From positions 3,286,001-3,350,000 of the forward strand of contig OY730228.1 of assembly GCA_963422565.1 (NCBI GenBank): a DNA stretch of 64,000 bases. Reading direction: 5' to 3'. Position numbers and translations under genes: made by a program. Positions 52,686 through 61,575 of the stretch are shown piece after piece. Below the pieces are notes generated by a model. That model was given only the letters and a program-made list of their open reading frames with translations, was not told the origin of the DNA and ran no database searches. Source of the stretch: G963422565 sp963422565 (GTDB taxonomy: Bacteria; Pseudomonadota; Alphaproteobacteria; MPNO01). Position 1 is the stretch's first letter, and each line of letters opens with the position of its first letter.

Positions 52686-54028
52686 TGCCGCACCAGGTGG
52701 CCATATTGGGGCGCCCGAATGTCGGCAAATCGACTCTGTTCAACCGGCTGGTCGGGCGCCGGTCTGCCCTGGTCCATCCGGCCCCGGGCGTGACCCGCGA
52801 CCGCCGAGAGGGCGAGGCGCGACTGCTCGATCTGAGCTTCCGTATCGTCGATACCGCGGGGCTGGAGGAAGCCGCGCCCCATACGCTGACCGGACGCATG
52901 CAGGATCAGACGGATCGGGCGATCGGGACGGCCGACCTGTTGCTGCTCATGATCGACGCCCGCGCCGGCGTCACGCCGCTGGACCGGCATTTCGCGGACC
53001 GGCTGCGGCAGCGCAGCAAGCCGGTGGTCCTGATCGCGAACAAATGCGAGGGCGGCGCCGGCGCCGCCGGGATGGTCGAGGCCTACGCGCTCGGCTTTGG
53101 CGAACCGGTGCCGCTGTCCGCCGAGCATGGCGAAGGCTTGCCGGCATTGCGGGATGCGCTCGCGCCGGTCCTCGCCGGGCTCGCTGCTCCCCTTGCCGGC
53201 AGCGTCCCGGAGGATGCGCTGCTGCTCGCCTTCGTCGGCCGCCCGAATGTGGGAAAATCGACCCTGGTCAATCGGCTGCTCGACGAGGAACGGGTGCTGA
53301 CCGGGCCGGAGCCGGGAGTAACCCGGGACGCGGTGTGGATCTCCTGGCGCTGGCGCGACCGCGACATCCGCCTGGTCGATACCGCCGGGCTCCGCCGCCG
53401 GTCGCGGGTTACCGCCCGGCTGGAGCGCCTGACAACCGCCGATACCGAACGGGCGATTCGCTTCGCGCATGTCGTGATCCTACTGGTGGACGGTCTCGAG
53501 GGGTTGGAGAAGCAGGACCTGACCATCGCGCGCCGGATTGTCGAGGAGGGTCGGGCGATGGTGCTCGCGGTGAACAAGTGGGATGCGGTCGCCGACCGAT
53601 CCGGGGTGCTGGCGGACATCGCCGACCGGCTCGAGCGGTCGCTTCCGCAGTTGCGCGGGCTCCCGCTGATCGCGCTCTCGGCGCTGACCGGGGGTGGACT
53701 CGCGCGGCTGCTGCCGGCGGCGGCGGCGGCGCACGACATCTGGAGCCGCCGTCTCGAAACCGCGCCGCTCAACCGTTGGCTCGCCGGGATGGTCGCGCGT
53801 CACCCGCCGCCGCTGCTGCAGGGACGGCGGCTCAAGCTGCGCTATATCACCCAGGTCAAGACGCGGCCGCCGACCTTCGTTTTGTTCGCGAGCCGGCCTT
53901 CGGCGGTCTCCGAATCCTATCTGCGCTATCTCGCCAACGGTCTGCGCGACGCGTTCGAGCTGCCCGGAGTGCCGCTCCGCATCCTGCTGCGCAAGGGGCG
54001 GAACCCCTACGCCCCGGGCGGCGGCTGA
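52685..54028 (+). CDS. der: Ribosome-assembly GTPase Der (EngA)
   Basis: 447 residues with two tandem G domains and a KH-like C-terminal domain. First G1 is ILGRPNVGKSTLFNRLVG with DTAGLEE (G3). Second G1 is FVGRPNVGKSTLVNRLLDEE with DTAGLRRRSR (G3) and NKWDAV (G4). The first domain's G4 reads ANKCEGG instead of NKxD, a substitution found in some Der homologues. Der acts in 50S maturation and is essential. Its 3' end overlaps the SDR gene on the other strand by 22 bp. Confidence 0.95.
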   Translation: MPHQVAILGRPNVGKSTLFNRLVGRRSALVHPAPGVTRDRREGEARLLDLSFRIVDTAGLEEAAPHTLTGRMQDQTDRAIGTADLLLLMIDARAGVTPLDRHFADRLRQRSKPVVLIANKCEGGAGAAGMVEAYALGFGEPVPLSAEHGEGLPALRDALAPVLAGLAAPLAGSVPEDALLLAFVGRPNVGKSTLVNRLLDEERVLTGPEPGVTRDAVWISWRWRDRDIRLVDTAGLRRRSRVTARLERLTTADTERAIRFAHVVILLVDGLEGLEKQDLTIARRIVEEGRAMVLAVNKWDAVADRSGVLADIADRLERSLPQLRGLPLIALSALTGGGLARLLPAAAAAHDIWSRRLETAPLNRWLAGMVARHPPPLLQGRRLKLRYITQVKTRPPTFVLFASRPSAVSESYLRYLANGLRDAFELPGVPLRILLRKGRNPYAPGGG

Positions 54029-54768
54029 TCGGCGGCGGCGGCGACCGCCCAGCGCTTCAGGACCGCGCCGTGGCGGCTGCAGGTCGGGGCCGCAAGCTCG
54101 ACGAACAGGTCCGCCAGCGCGTCCGGCGGTGCGAGCGCCGCCAGATCCTCGCCCGGAAAGGCGGCCGACCGCATCGCCGTGCGGGTCGGGCCGGGGGCGA
54201 CCATGTTGACGCGGAGCCGGGTCTTCCTGGTCTCGGCCGCCCAGGTTAGGACCATCGCCTGCAGCGCCGCCTTGGCGACGGCATAGGGACCCCAATAGGG
54301 TCGCCCGCCGCCCGTGTCCGCTTCGCCGACGAAGACCGCCCGGCCGTTCTCGACCGCCCGCAGGATCGGGTCGAATGCCCGGATCAGCCGCCAGTTGGCG
54401 GTGAGATTGACCGCCAGCACGCGTTCCCACTCCTCTGGAGTGGTCTGGTGAATCGGCCCTAGCGTCCCGAGCAGCGCCGCATTACCGACGAGGATGTCGA
54501 GGCGGCCGAAGCGCTCGGCTACCGCCGCTGCCAGCCGGTCGATATCCTCGGTGTCGGCGAGGTCGTGGACGGCGAGAGTCGGCGCCGCCTCCCGGCCGAC
54601 CGCCGAACGGATGCGGTCGTCGACCTCCTCCAGCCCGCCGGCAGTGCGCGCGGTGAGGATGAGGCGCGCGCCCTCGGATGCGAAGCGCCGCGCGACCGCA
54701 GCGCCGATCCCGCGCGACGCGCCGGTGATCAGGGCGACGCGGCCGGCGAGACGCGGCAGGGCGGTCAT
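54007..54768 (-). CDS. Short-chain dehydrogenase/reductase, catalytic Ser missing
   Basis: 253 residues, classical SDR fold. Cofactor loop LITGASRGIGAAVARRFASE, then LVGNAALLGTLGP in place of NNAG, and WGPYAVAKAALQAMV, the Y-x3-K motif. The position of the catalytic Ser, about 12-13 residues before Tyr, is occupied by the stretch FVGEADTGGGRP, which contains no Ser. In homologues that follow purF in alphaproteobacteria a Ser is usual. Its ATG overlaps the stop of the purF relic, as in an intact operon. Confidence 0.82.
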   Translation of the reverse strand: MTALPRLAGRVALITGASRGIGAAVARRFASEGARLILTARTAGGLEEVDDRIRSAVGREAAPTLAVHDLADTEDIDRLAAAVAERFGRLDILVGNAALLGTLGPIHQTTPEEWERVLAVNLTANWRLIRAFDPILRAVENGRAVFVGEADTGGGRPYWGPYAVAKAALQAMVLTWAAETRKTRLRVNMVAPGPTRTAMRSAAFPGEDLAALAPPDALADLFVELAAPTCSRHGAVLKRWAVAAAADQPPPGA

Positions 54769-55043
54769 GCGACCCGGGTCCGCAGGGAAAGCTTCGCATC
54801 CGCTTCGCCGCCGTTGCGCACCGCGCGGTCGGGATCATGTTTCGGCCGCAACTCCAGATGGCGAACATGCTCGGTGGGCTCGACGAAGGTCCGCCCGACA
54901 TGGTGGTTTCGGATTTCAAGCTCGTAGGGAATGCCGGAACGCTTGGCGTGGCCGAGCGCGACCAGGGCGGCCGGGTCGGTATGGCTCCATATGCCGAAGA
55001 CATCGCATTCGTCGCGGAAACCGTCCCCGCCGATGTCGGACAT
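54765..55043 (-). pseudogene. purF: purF relic (amidophosphoribosyltransferase) with a large internal deletion
   Basis: A 92-codon frame keeps two pieces of PurF. Residues about 8-33 (GFRDECDVFGIWSHTDPAAL, VALGHA) match the enzyme's N-terminus, including the Cys that becomes the glutaminase nucleophile, although the invariant C-G-V-F-G reads C-D-V-F-G. This joins directly to SGIPYELEIRNHHVGRTFVE and PTEHVRHLELRPKHDPDRAV, which align to about residues 315-355 of a normal PurF of roughly 490. Some 280 residues between are gone, and the PRPP-binding loop and C-terminus are also missing. It sits exactly where purF belongs, between cvpA and the SDR. It cannot catalyse the first step of purine synthesis. 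Confidence 0.85.
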
Positions 55044-55054
55044 CGAAGCGGGTC

Positions 55055-55711
55055 TTAGCGCTGGGAGTTGAAGATTCGGTTCATCTCGCGCCGCTCGGCG
55101 TCGTTATAGCCCGATTTCTCCTTCGGCTTTACGGCGTCCGGGATCGGAGTCATGAGTCTCTTCGCGGCCTCGCCGAGCTCGGCGGGCGAGGGCGGCGTGA
55201 TCGGGGTCTGCGCGGCCGCGCGGTGCCAGTCGTCGGGGACCGTGGCGACGAGATACCCGCCGAACCAGGCGAGGATCGGTGCCGTTCGGGACTTCCGGAT
55301 CCAGTCGGGCTGACGGCTTCGATCGTCGGGGATGTTGAGCAGCCCGCCGGCCGCCAGAAGAGCGCCCGAGGCCGCCGCCAACCCGAGGGCCAGCCCGAGA
55401 ATCAGGCCGACCGAACGGTCGGCCATGCCGATCGCCCCGCCGCGGACCGCATTGGAGATCAGTTGGCTGACGACCATGAGGATCACGAGCGTAACCAGAA
55501 AGGTCATGCCCACCGCTGCCAGATCTGCGAGAAACCCGCTGTCGATCCACTTCCGGGCCAAGGGGCGCGCATGCGGGAAGCCGTAGACGGTCACGAGCCC
55601 GGCGCCCATCCAGGCACCGAACCACAGCGCGATGCGAATGGAGCCGACCAGAAGCCCGATAAGTCCGGCGAGCAGGAGCGTCGCGATAACGATCAGATCG
55701 AGGGTGACCAT
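55055..55711 (-). CDS. cvpA: CvpA-family membrane protein
   Basis: 218 residues. Four membrane helices at the N-terminus (LDLIVIATLLLAGLIGLLVG; RIALWFGAWMGAGLVTVYGF; VGMTFLVTLVILMVVSQLIS; VGLILGLALGLAAASGALLA), then a cytosolic tail ending NDAERREMNRIFNSQR. CvpA is needed for colicin V production in E. coli and for envelope stress tolerance in several species. It normally precedes purF; here it ends 11 bp before the purF relic. Start MVTLDLI at 55711; an ATG 18 bp earlier is also possible. Confidence 0.88.
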   Translation of the reverse strand: MVTLDLIVIATLLLAGLIGLLVGSIRIALWFGAWMGAGLVTVYGFPHARPLARKWIDSGFLADLAAVGMTFLVTLVILMVVSQLISNAVRGGAIGMADRSVGLILGLALGLAAASGALLAAGGLLNIPDDRSRQPDWIRKSRTAPILAWFGGYLVATVPDDWHRAAAQTPITPPSPAELGEAAKRLMTPIPDAVKPKEKSGYNDAERREMNRIFNSQR

Positions 55712-55729
55712 TTCCGTCTCGGCTTCCAA

Positions 55730-57088
55730 TCACTCTTTCGCCGAAGCCGCAGTCTGCCAGGGGAACATGTCCGCGAGCTCTTTCAAATGCGCGATCTCCG
55801 TCAGCGCGCTGGCGCTGGTCTCGCCGCCCGGCAGGGGCGGGGCGATCGCGCGCGCGAAGCCGAGCTTCGCAGCCTCGCGCAGACGCAGGCCAGGTTGACT
55901 CACGCTTCGAACCTCCCCCCCCAGGCCGATCTCCCCGAATATCACCGCGTCTTTCGGTGCCGGCCCGCCGGTCGCCGCCGACAGCAGCGCGCCGGCGACG
56001 GCGAGGTCCGCGGCCGGCTCGCCGATCCGCATGCCGCCGGCAACGTTGAGATAGACATCGCGCCCGCCGAGCGCAATCCCGCAGCGCGCTTCGAGAACCG
56101 CGAGGATCATCGCGAGCCGCGCCGAGTCCCAGCCGACGACTGCCCGGCGCGGCATCGTGAGGACCGAGGGCGCGACGAGGGCCTGAATCTCGACCAGCAT
56201 CGGGCGCGTTCCCTCAATCCCGGCGAAGACCGTCGCGCCGGAGACGTCGCAGCGCCGCTCGGCGAGAAACAGCGCGGAAGGGTTCGCGACTTCGATCAGA
56301 CCGCGGTCCGTCATCTCGAAGACGCCGATTTCATCGGTCGGGCCGAAGCGGTTCTTGATACCCCGCAGAAGCCGGAACTGGTGGCTGCGCTCGCCCTCGA
56401 AATAGAGCACCGCGTCCACCATATGTTCGAGCACGCGCGGCCCGGCGATCGCCCCTTCCTTGGTGACATGGCCGACCAGGATCACGCAGAAACCGCGCCG
56501 TTTGGCGAGACGAAGAAGCTCCTGGGCGCAGGCCCGAACCTGGGCTACGGTGCCGGCTGCCGAATCGAGGCCCTCAAGATACATGGTCTGGATCGAGTCG
56601 ACGATCGCGAGGCGCGGCCCGTCCGGGCGGTCGAGCGCGGCCGCGACATCGTTCAGGCTGGTCTCGGCAGCGAGCTTCAACGTCCCGTCGGCGAGCCCGA
56701 GGCGGGTCGCGCGAAGCCTGATCTGATCGGTCATCTCCTCGCCGGAGATATAGACGGCGGGCGCGGCGCCGGCGAACCTGCTGGCGACTTGGAGCAGCAG
56801 CGTCGATTTGCCGATGCCCGGATCCCCGGCAAGGAGCAGTCCGGAGCCGCTCACCAGCCCGCCGCCGACGACCCGGTCGAATTCGTCCAAGCCGCTCGCC
56901 AGGCGGGAGGACACGGGTTCGGCGGCGGAGATCGGCAGGAATTCGACACCGGCGCCGCGCGCCCTGCGTCCGCGCGGCGCCTCCTCGACGATCGCGTTCC
57001 AGGCCCCGCAGGCATCGCAGCGCCCGGCCCATTTGGCGGAGACGCCGCCGCAGCTCTGACAGACGAATTGCCGCGCGGCGCGGGCCAT
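55730..57088 (-). CDS. radA: DNA repair protein RadA
   Basis: 452 residues, full length. N-terminal zinc finger CQSCGGVSAKWAGRCDACGA; RecA-like ATPase with Walker A LAGDPGIGKSTLLLQV, Walker B LAIVDSIQTMY and the RadA-specific KNRFG motif (GIKNRFGPTDEIGVFEM). The C-terminal Lon-like domain has GGRDVYLNVAGGMRI and FGEIGLGGEVRSV. RadA drives branch migration in recombinational repair and natural transformation. It lies between mlaF and cvpA on the same strand. Confidence 0.95.
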   Translation of the reverse strand: MARAARQFVCQSCGGVSAKWAGRCDACGAWNAIVEEAPRGRRARGAGVEFLPISAAEPVSSRLASGLDEFDRVVGGGLVSGSGLLLAGDPGIGKSTLLLQVASRFAGAAPAVYISGEEMTDQIRLRATRLGLADGTLKLAAETSLNDVAAALDRPDGPRLAIVDSIQTMYLEGLDSAAGTVAQVRACAQELLRLAKRRGFCVILVGHVTKEGAIAGPRVLEHMVDAVLYFEGERSHQFRLLRGIKNRFGPTDEIGVFEMTDRGLIEVANPSALFLAERRCDVSGATVFAGIEGTRPMLVEIQALVAPSVLTMPRRAVVGWDSARLAMILAVLEARCGIALGGRDVYLNVAGGMRIGEPAADLAVAGALLSAATGGPAPKDAVIFGEIGLGGEVRSVSQPGLRLREAAKLGFARAIAPPLPGGETSASALTEIAHLKELADMFPWQTAASAKE

Positions 57089-57098
57089 CGGCCGGCCG

Positions 57099-57908
57099 TC
57101 AACCGGTCGGGCGGGGCGCGGCGCCGCTCCGTCCGCGCACGAACCGATCGACGACCGGGTCGCCGCTCGCGAAGACGGTCTTCGGCCCGCCGCTCCAGAC
57201 GATCCGCCCCCGGTCGATCATCGCGATCCGATCCGCGATCTTGCAGGCGCTCGACATGTCGTGGGTGATGATCAACGCCGCTGCCCCCAGCGCGCGGACG
57301 CACTCGACGATCAGCGCGTTGATCACCTCGCCCATGATCGGGTCGAGGCCCGTCGTCGGCTCGTCGAAGAACAACAGCTCGGGGTCCGCCGCGATCGCCC
57401 GCGCGAGAGCCACGCGCTTGCGCATACCGACTGACAGGGACGCTGGAAACCGTTCAGCGAAGGCTCGGCCGAGCCCCACACGAGCGAGCTTCCGGACCGC
57501 GATGTCCCGCGCACGACGCCTCGGCACCCGGTGATTGTGGATCAGGCTGAAGGCGACATTCTCCCAGACGGGCATCGAATCGAACAGCGCACCGCCTTGA
57601 AACAGCACGCCGAACCCGGGTGTCGCGGTATCGCGGCGGGCGCCGGCGAGCCGCGCCGCTTCCGTTCCGACGATCGTGACGGTCCCCGCGTCGGGGCGCA
57701 GGAGGCCGACGATGCATTTGAGCAGCACCGATTTTCCCGCGCCCGAGGCGCCGATCACCGCCACGCTCTCGCCGCGGTCGATCTCGAGATCGAGGCGATC
57801 GAGCACGACCTTGTCGCCGAACGACTTGCGCACCCCGGCGAGCCGGATCAACGGATAGGCCGGAACGCCGCCTTCGGCGCCGGGTTCCCGCGGCACCGGT
57901 CCGCTCAT
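57099..57908 (-). CDS. MlaF-type ABC ATPase (phospholipid transport)
   Basis: 269 residues. Walker A is AVIGASGAGKSVLLKCIVGL, Walker B is LLFFDEPTTGLDPIMG and the switch His is in IITHDM. The signature reads SLSVGMRKRVALARA, with S-V-G where most MlaF proteins have S-G-G; MRKRVALARA is MlaF-specific. The protein powers the MlaE permease in moving phospholipids between the membranes. It overlaps mlaE by 4 bp. A substrate-binding MlaD gene is not adjacent. Confidence 0.88.
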   Translation of the reverse strand: MSGPVPREPGAEGGVPAYPLIRLAGVRKSFGDKVVLDRLDLEIDRGESVAVIGASGAGKSVLLKCIVGLLRPDAGTVTIVGTEAARLAGARRDTATPGFGVLFQGGALFDSMPVWENVAFSLIHNHRVPRRRARDIAVRKLARVGLGRAFAERFPASLSVGMRKRVALARAIAADPELLFFDEPTTGLDPIMGEVINALIVECVRALGAAALIITHDMSSACKIADRIAMIDRGRIVWSGGPKTVFASGDPVVDRFVRGRSGAAPRPTG

Positions 57909-58678
57909 CGGGCGAAGAATGCCTCGGTGATCGCGTAGTTGAACGCCAGGATCAGCACCGATGCCGACACCACCGCGTTGGTGGTGGCGGCGCCGACCCC
58001 TTGCGCGCCACCGCGGGAGTGATAGCCGTGGTAGCAGCCCATCAACGCCACCAGGAAGCCGAATGCCGCCGCCTTGACCACGCCGGAGACCACATCTATC
58101 GTTTCGAGGAACTGGAAGCTGCTCGTGAGATAGAGTTCGGGATTGAAGCCGAGCTTGTAGACGCCGATCAGATAGCCGCCGAGCACGCCGATGGCGTCGG
58201 CGGCGAGAACGCAGATCGGCAGGGTCGCCGTGGCCGCGACCAGCCGGGGGACGACGAGATATTTCACGGGATCGGTGGACAAAGCCTGGAGCGCGTCGAT
58301 CTGCTCGGTAACCCGCATGGTCCCGATCTCGGCGGCGATCGCCGCGCCGATGCGGCCGGCCACCATCAGCCCGGTGAGGACCGGCGCCAGCTCGCGCGTG
58401 ATCGAGAGCACCACGACGGTGGCGGTCGCGCTCTCGGCGTTGAAGCGGGCGAACCCCGTATAGCTCTGCAGCGCCAGCACCATTCCGGTGAACAGCGCGG
58501 TCAACCCGATCACCGGCAGAGAGTAGTAGCCGATCTCGATCATCTGCCGGCCGATGAGCCGGAAATAGATGGGTGGGCGAACGCAGTGCGCCGCTCCGGC
58601 TCCGGCAAAAAGGGCCAACCGTCCGGTGGCGCCCAGGAAGGCCAGCGCCGCTCGCCCGATGGCAGCGAGACCGTTCAT
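57905..58678 (-). CDS. MlaE-type ABC permease (phospholipid transport)
   Basis: 257 residues of a DUF140/MlaE permease. Typical stretches are YYSLPVIGLTALFTGMVLAL, ELAPVLTGLMVAGRIGAAIA, AEIGTMRVTEQIDALQALST and a C-terminal VVSASVLILAFNYAITEAFF. It works with MlaF. ATGA overlaps on both sides join it to alr upstream and mlaF downstream. Confidence 0.9.
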   Translation of the reverse strand: MNGLAAIGRAALAFLGATGRLALFAGAGAAHCVRPPIYFRLIGRQMIEIGYYSLPVIGLTALFTGMVLALQSYTGFARFNAESATATVVVLSITRELAPVLTGLMVAGRIGAAIAAEIGTMRVTEQIDALQALSTDPVKYLVVPRLVAATATLPICVLAADAIGVLGGYLIGVYKLGFNPELYLTSSFQFLETIDVVSGVVKAAAFGFLVALMGCYHGYHSRGGAQGVGAATTNAVVSASVLILAFNYAITEAFFAR

Positions 58679-59796
58679 GGTGTCGCCCCGTCGCCACGAT
58701 AGACCCGCCGTACCCGCGGGCCGATTCGGGCGATTATCTCGTAGCCGATGGTGCCCGCCTCGGCGGCGAGCGCATCGGCGTCGTGGCCGTCTCCGATCAA
58801 CTCGACGACATTGCCGGGAGCCGAGCGGTCGGGAGGGGCGGAGGTCACGTCGAAGGTCACCAGGTCCATGGAGATGCGCCCCGCGATCGGGACCGGTGTG
58901 CCGGCGATGCGGCCTGTGCCCCGGTCGGACAGGCTGCGCGGCAGGCCGTCGGCATATCCGATCGCGGCCGTCGCGAGGACGCGGCCTGCCGCAGCCTTGC
59001 CCGCGGCACCGTAGCCGATGCGGACCGGAGCGTCCACGACCCGCCGCTGGAGGATTCGCGCATCCAATCGAACCGCCGGCGTCATCGGGTTGCCGGGGAG
59101 CCGGTTCACCGAAAGGCCGTACAGGGCGGCTCCGGGGCGCAGCATGTCATAGTGGTAGGCGCCGCCGAGGAATACGCCGGCGGAGTTGGCGAGGGAGGCC
59201 GGCGCGTCCGGCAGCTGCGCGCGTAACGAGTCGAACACGGCCCGCTGCTCGGCGTTCATCGGGTGCCGCGGCTCGTCGGCACAGGCGAGATGGCTCATGA
59301 CCACGGTAAGCCTGATCCCGTCGAGTCGGCTCGGCGCGTCGGCCAGGAGGGCGATGTCGCCGGCGCCGAGCCCGAGCCGGGTTATCCCCGAATCGATCAT
59401 GAGGGCGGCATCGCGGCCGCCGTTGTCCCGGCCGTGACGCGCCCAGCAGGTGGCGGCGGCGAGGGTGTTGAGCACCGGCGTCAGGGCATGGCTGTCATAG
59501 GCCTCCTCGGCGCCTTCGACGAGGCCGTCGAATACGAGGATGGTGGCCGCCGCGGCGCCGCCGTCCAGGACATCGCGCAGCGCCCGGCCCTCCTCGAGGC
59601 TGCACACGAAGAAGGTCCTGCATCCCGCCGCCGCCAGCGCGCGTCCGACGGGGACGAGGCCGAGGCCGTAAGCGTCGGCCTTGACCACCGCGGCACAGAC
59701 GGCCGCCGGCGCCCGGGCCGCGAGCGTGCGCCAATTCTCGGCGATCGCGTCGAGATCGGCAGTCAGCCGCGCGCGCGTGTCGGCCGCCCCGTTCAG
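58675..59796 (-). CDS. alr: Alanine racemase
   Basis: PLP enzyme making D-alanine for peptidoglycan. With the CTG at 59796 as start the protein has 373 residues and the PLP-Lys is Lys39 in VVKADAYGLGLVPVGRAL, the usual place. Other motifs are MLRPGAALYGLSVNRL, GYADGLPRSLS with the catalytic Tyr, and GRISMDLVTFDVT. No ATG, GTG or TTG lies between the dnaB stop and the conserved N-terminus (LTADLDAIAENWRTLAARAP). The likely start is therefore the CTG, or the ATT before it, overlapping the dnaB stop. A shorter product from the in-frame GTG at 59688 would keep the Lys but lose a strand. Confidence 0.92.
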   Translation of the reverse strand: MNGAADTRARLTADLDAIAENWRTLAARAPAAVCAAVVKADAYGLGLVPVGRALAAAGCRTFFVCSLEEGRALRDVLDGGAAAATILVFDGLVEGAEEAYDSHALTPVLNTLAAATCWARHGRDNGGRDAALMIDSGITRLGLGAGDIALLADAPSRLDGIRLTVVMSHLACADEPRHPMNAEQRAVFDSLRAQLPDAPASLANSAGVFLGGAYHYDMLRPGAALYGLSVNRLPGNPMTPAVRLDARILQRRVVDAPVRIGYGAAGKAAAGRVLATAAIGYADGLPRSLSDRGTGRIAGTPVPIAGRISMDLVTFDVTSAPPDRSAPGNVVELIGDGHDADALAAEAGTIGYEIIARIGPRVRRVYRGDGATP

Positions 59797-61319
59797 AATG
59801 GAACATCCTTGTTGGGCGGATAGCCGTCGCGGCTCGCGTCCGCATCCGCGAGATTGTCGAACCTGGTCACCTGGGCATGGAAGCGCAGCGCAAGCTTTCC
59901 GGTGGGCCCATGGCGCTGTTTGGCGATGATGAGCTCGGCGAGCCCGTCGTTCTTCTTCACGTTCTCCTCCCAGGCCAGAAGCCGCTTCAGGAACTTGCTC
60001 TCGTCCTCGTCGGGCCTGCGCGAGGGTTCGGCCCGGTCCAGATAGTAGGACGCTCGATAGATGAAGATGACGACATCGGCATCCTGCTCGATGGTGCCCG
60101 ACTCGCGGAGGTCCGAGAGCTGAGGGCGCTTGTCCTCGCGCTGCTCGACCGCTCGGGAGAGCTGGGACAGAGCGAGTACCGGCACATCGAGCTCCTTGGC
60201 GAGGGTCTTCAGCCCCCGGGTGATCTCGGATATCTCCATCACCCGGTTGTCGTTGCGCCGCGTAGCGCTTCCCTGCAGGAGCTGGAGATAGTCGACGACG
60301 ATCAAAGCGAGTCCGGAGAGGCGCTTGAGCCGGCGTGCTCTGGTGCGGAGCGCCGATACGGTTAGCGCGGGGGTGTCGTCGATGAAGAACGGAGCCCGCT
60401 CCAGCTTCTGGCTCGCCTTGACCAGCCGGTCGAATTCCGTGCTGTTGAGCTCGCCCCGGCGAATCTTGTCCGACGGGATCTGGGCTTCCTCGGCGAGTAT
60501 CCGCCCGGCCAATTGCTCGGCGGACATCTCCAGCGAGTAGAATCCGACCGCGGGCGGCCCGGATGCGCCGCCCCCGGAGGTCTCGGCCAGTGCCCGGGCG
60601 ATGTTGAAGGCGATGTTCGTGGCCAGCGCGGTCTTCCCCATCGAGGGCCGGCCGGCGAGCACCAGAAGGTCCGATCTGTGCAGCCCGCCGAGCATCAGGT
60701 CGAGCTGGTGGAAGCCCGTCGCCGCTCCGGCGAGCTTGCCGTCGCGGCTGTAGGCCGCCTGGGCCATGCTGATCGCGCCCGTCATCGCCGACTTGAAATG
60801 CTGGAAGCCGCCCTCGTAGCTTCCCGTCGTGGCCAGGTCGTAGAGCCGTTGTTCGGCGGCCTCGATCTGGTCGGTGGCGGTGGCCTCGAGATCGTCGATC
60901 CGAGCGTCGTTGACGACATCGGTGCCGAGCGCGATCAGTTCGCGCCTGAGATGCAGGTCATGGACCAGGCGGCCATAATCCCGCGCGTTGATGATCGTGG
61001 TCGCGTTGGCGGCGAGCCGCGCGACATATTGCGCACCGCCGATAGCCTGGTAGGCCGCGTCGGATTCGAAATAGTGCTTGAGGGTGGTCGGGTCGGCGCG
61101 TTGGCCGCGCTGGATCAACTTGGCGCAGGCTTCGAAGATGCGGCCGTGAAACTCCTGGCTGAAGTGATTGGGCGCGAGGAACTCGGAGACCCGCTCATAG
61201 GCCCGGTTGTTGATGAGGATGGCGCCGAGCAGCCCCATCTCCGCCTCGACGTTCTCCGGCGCGCCCGCGAGCGGGAGGTCGGTTCCATCGCGGTCCTGAA
61301 TTGTCGTGATCTCTGCCAT
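59793..61319 (-). CDS. dnaB: Replicative DNA helicase DnaB
   Basis: 508 residues. The N-terminal helical-hairpin domain begins around PENVEAEMGLLGAILINNRA. The RecA-like motor has Walker A LVLAGRPSMGKTALATNIA, Walker B ALIVVDYLQLLQG and the QLSRAVEQREDKRPQLSDLR arginine-finger region. The C-terminus is normal. The helicase is essential for replication forks. Start MAEITTIQDRDG at 61319. alr follows with overlapping ends. Confidence 0.95.
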   Translation of the reverse strand: MAEITTIQDRDGTDLPLAGAPENVEAEMGLLGAILINNRAYERVSEFLAPNHFSQEFHGRIFEACAKLIQRGQRADPTTLKHYFESDAAYQAIGGAQYVARLAANATTIINARDYGRLVHDLHLRRELIALGTDVVNDARIDDLEATATDQIEAAEQRLYDLATTGSYEGGFQHFKSAMTGAISMAQAAYSRDGKLAGAATGFHQLDLMLGGLHRSDLLVLAGRPSMGKTALATNIAFNIARALAETSGGGASGPPAVGFYSLEMSAEQLAGRILAEEAQIPSDKIRRGELNSTEFDRLVKASQKLERAPFFIDDTPALTVSALRTRARRLKRLSGLALIVVDYLQLLQGSATRRNDNRVMEISEITRGLKTLAKELDVPVLALSQLSRAVEQREDKRPQLSDLRESGTIEQDADVVIFIYRASYYLDRAEPSRRPDEDESKFLKRLLAWEENVKKNDGLAELIIAKQRHGPTGKLALRFHAQVTRFDNLADADASRDGYPPNKDVPF

Positions 61320-61575
61320 GCCCGACCTGTCCTTCGTGTGGGGGCCGGCACTCGAACAGGCCGGCGTGCAGGGTGCCAGCCCGGACAAGCCGGGATTTCG
61401 GGGACGAATCCCCCGATGGCCGCGCCCGCTGTGGAAAGCGGTGACACAATAGGAGATCGCGGCGAATCGGCGGAACGAACGATGATGCGGCCCGGAGATT
61501 CTCGCTCGGACCGTTCGCCGGTCGAGAAGCCGGCCATCGATGGATCCTCCCGGGGACGGCGCCGGCAAGGCCCTC

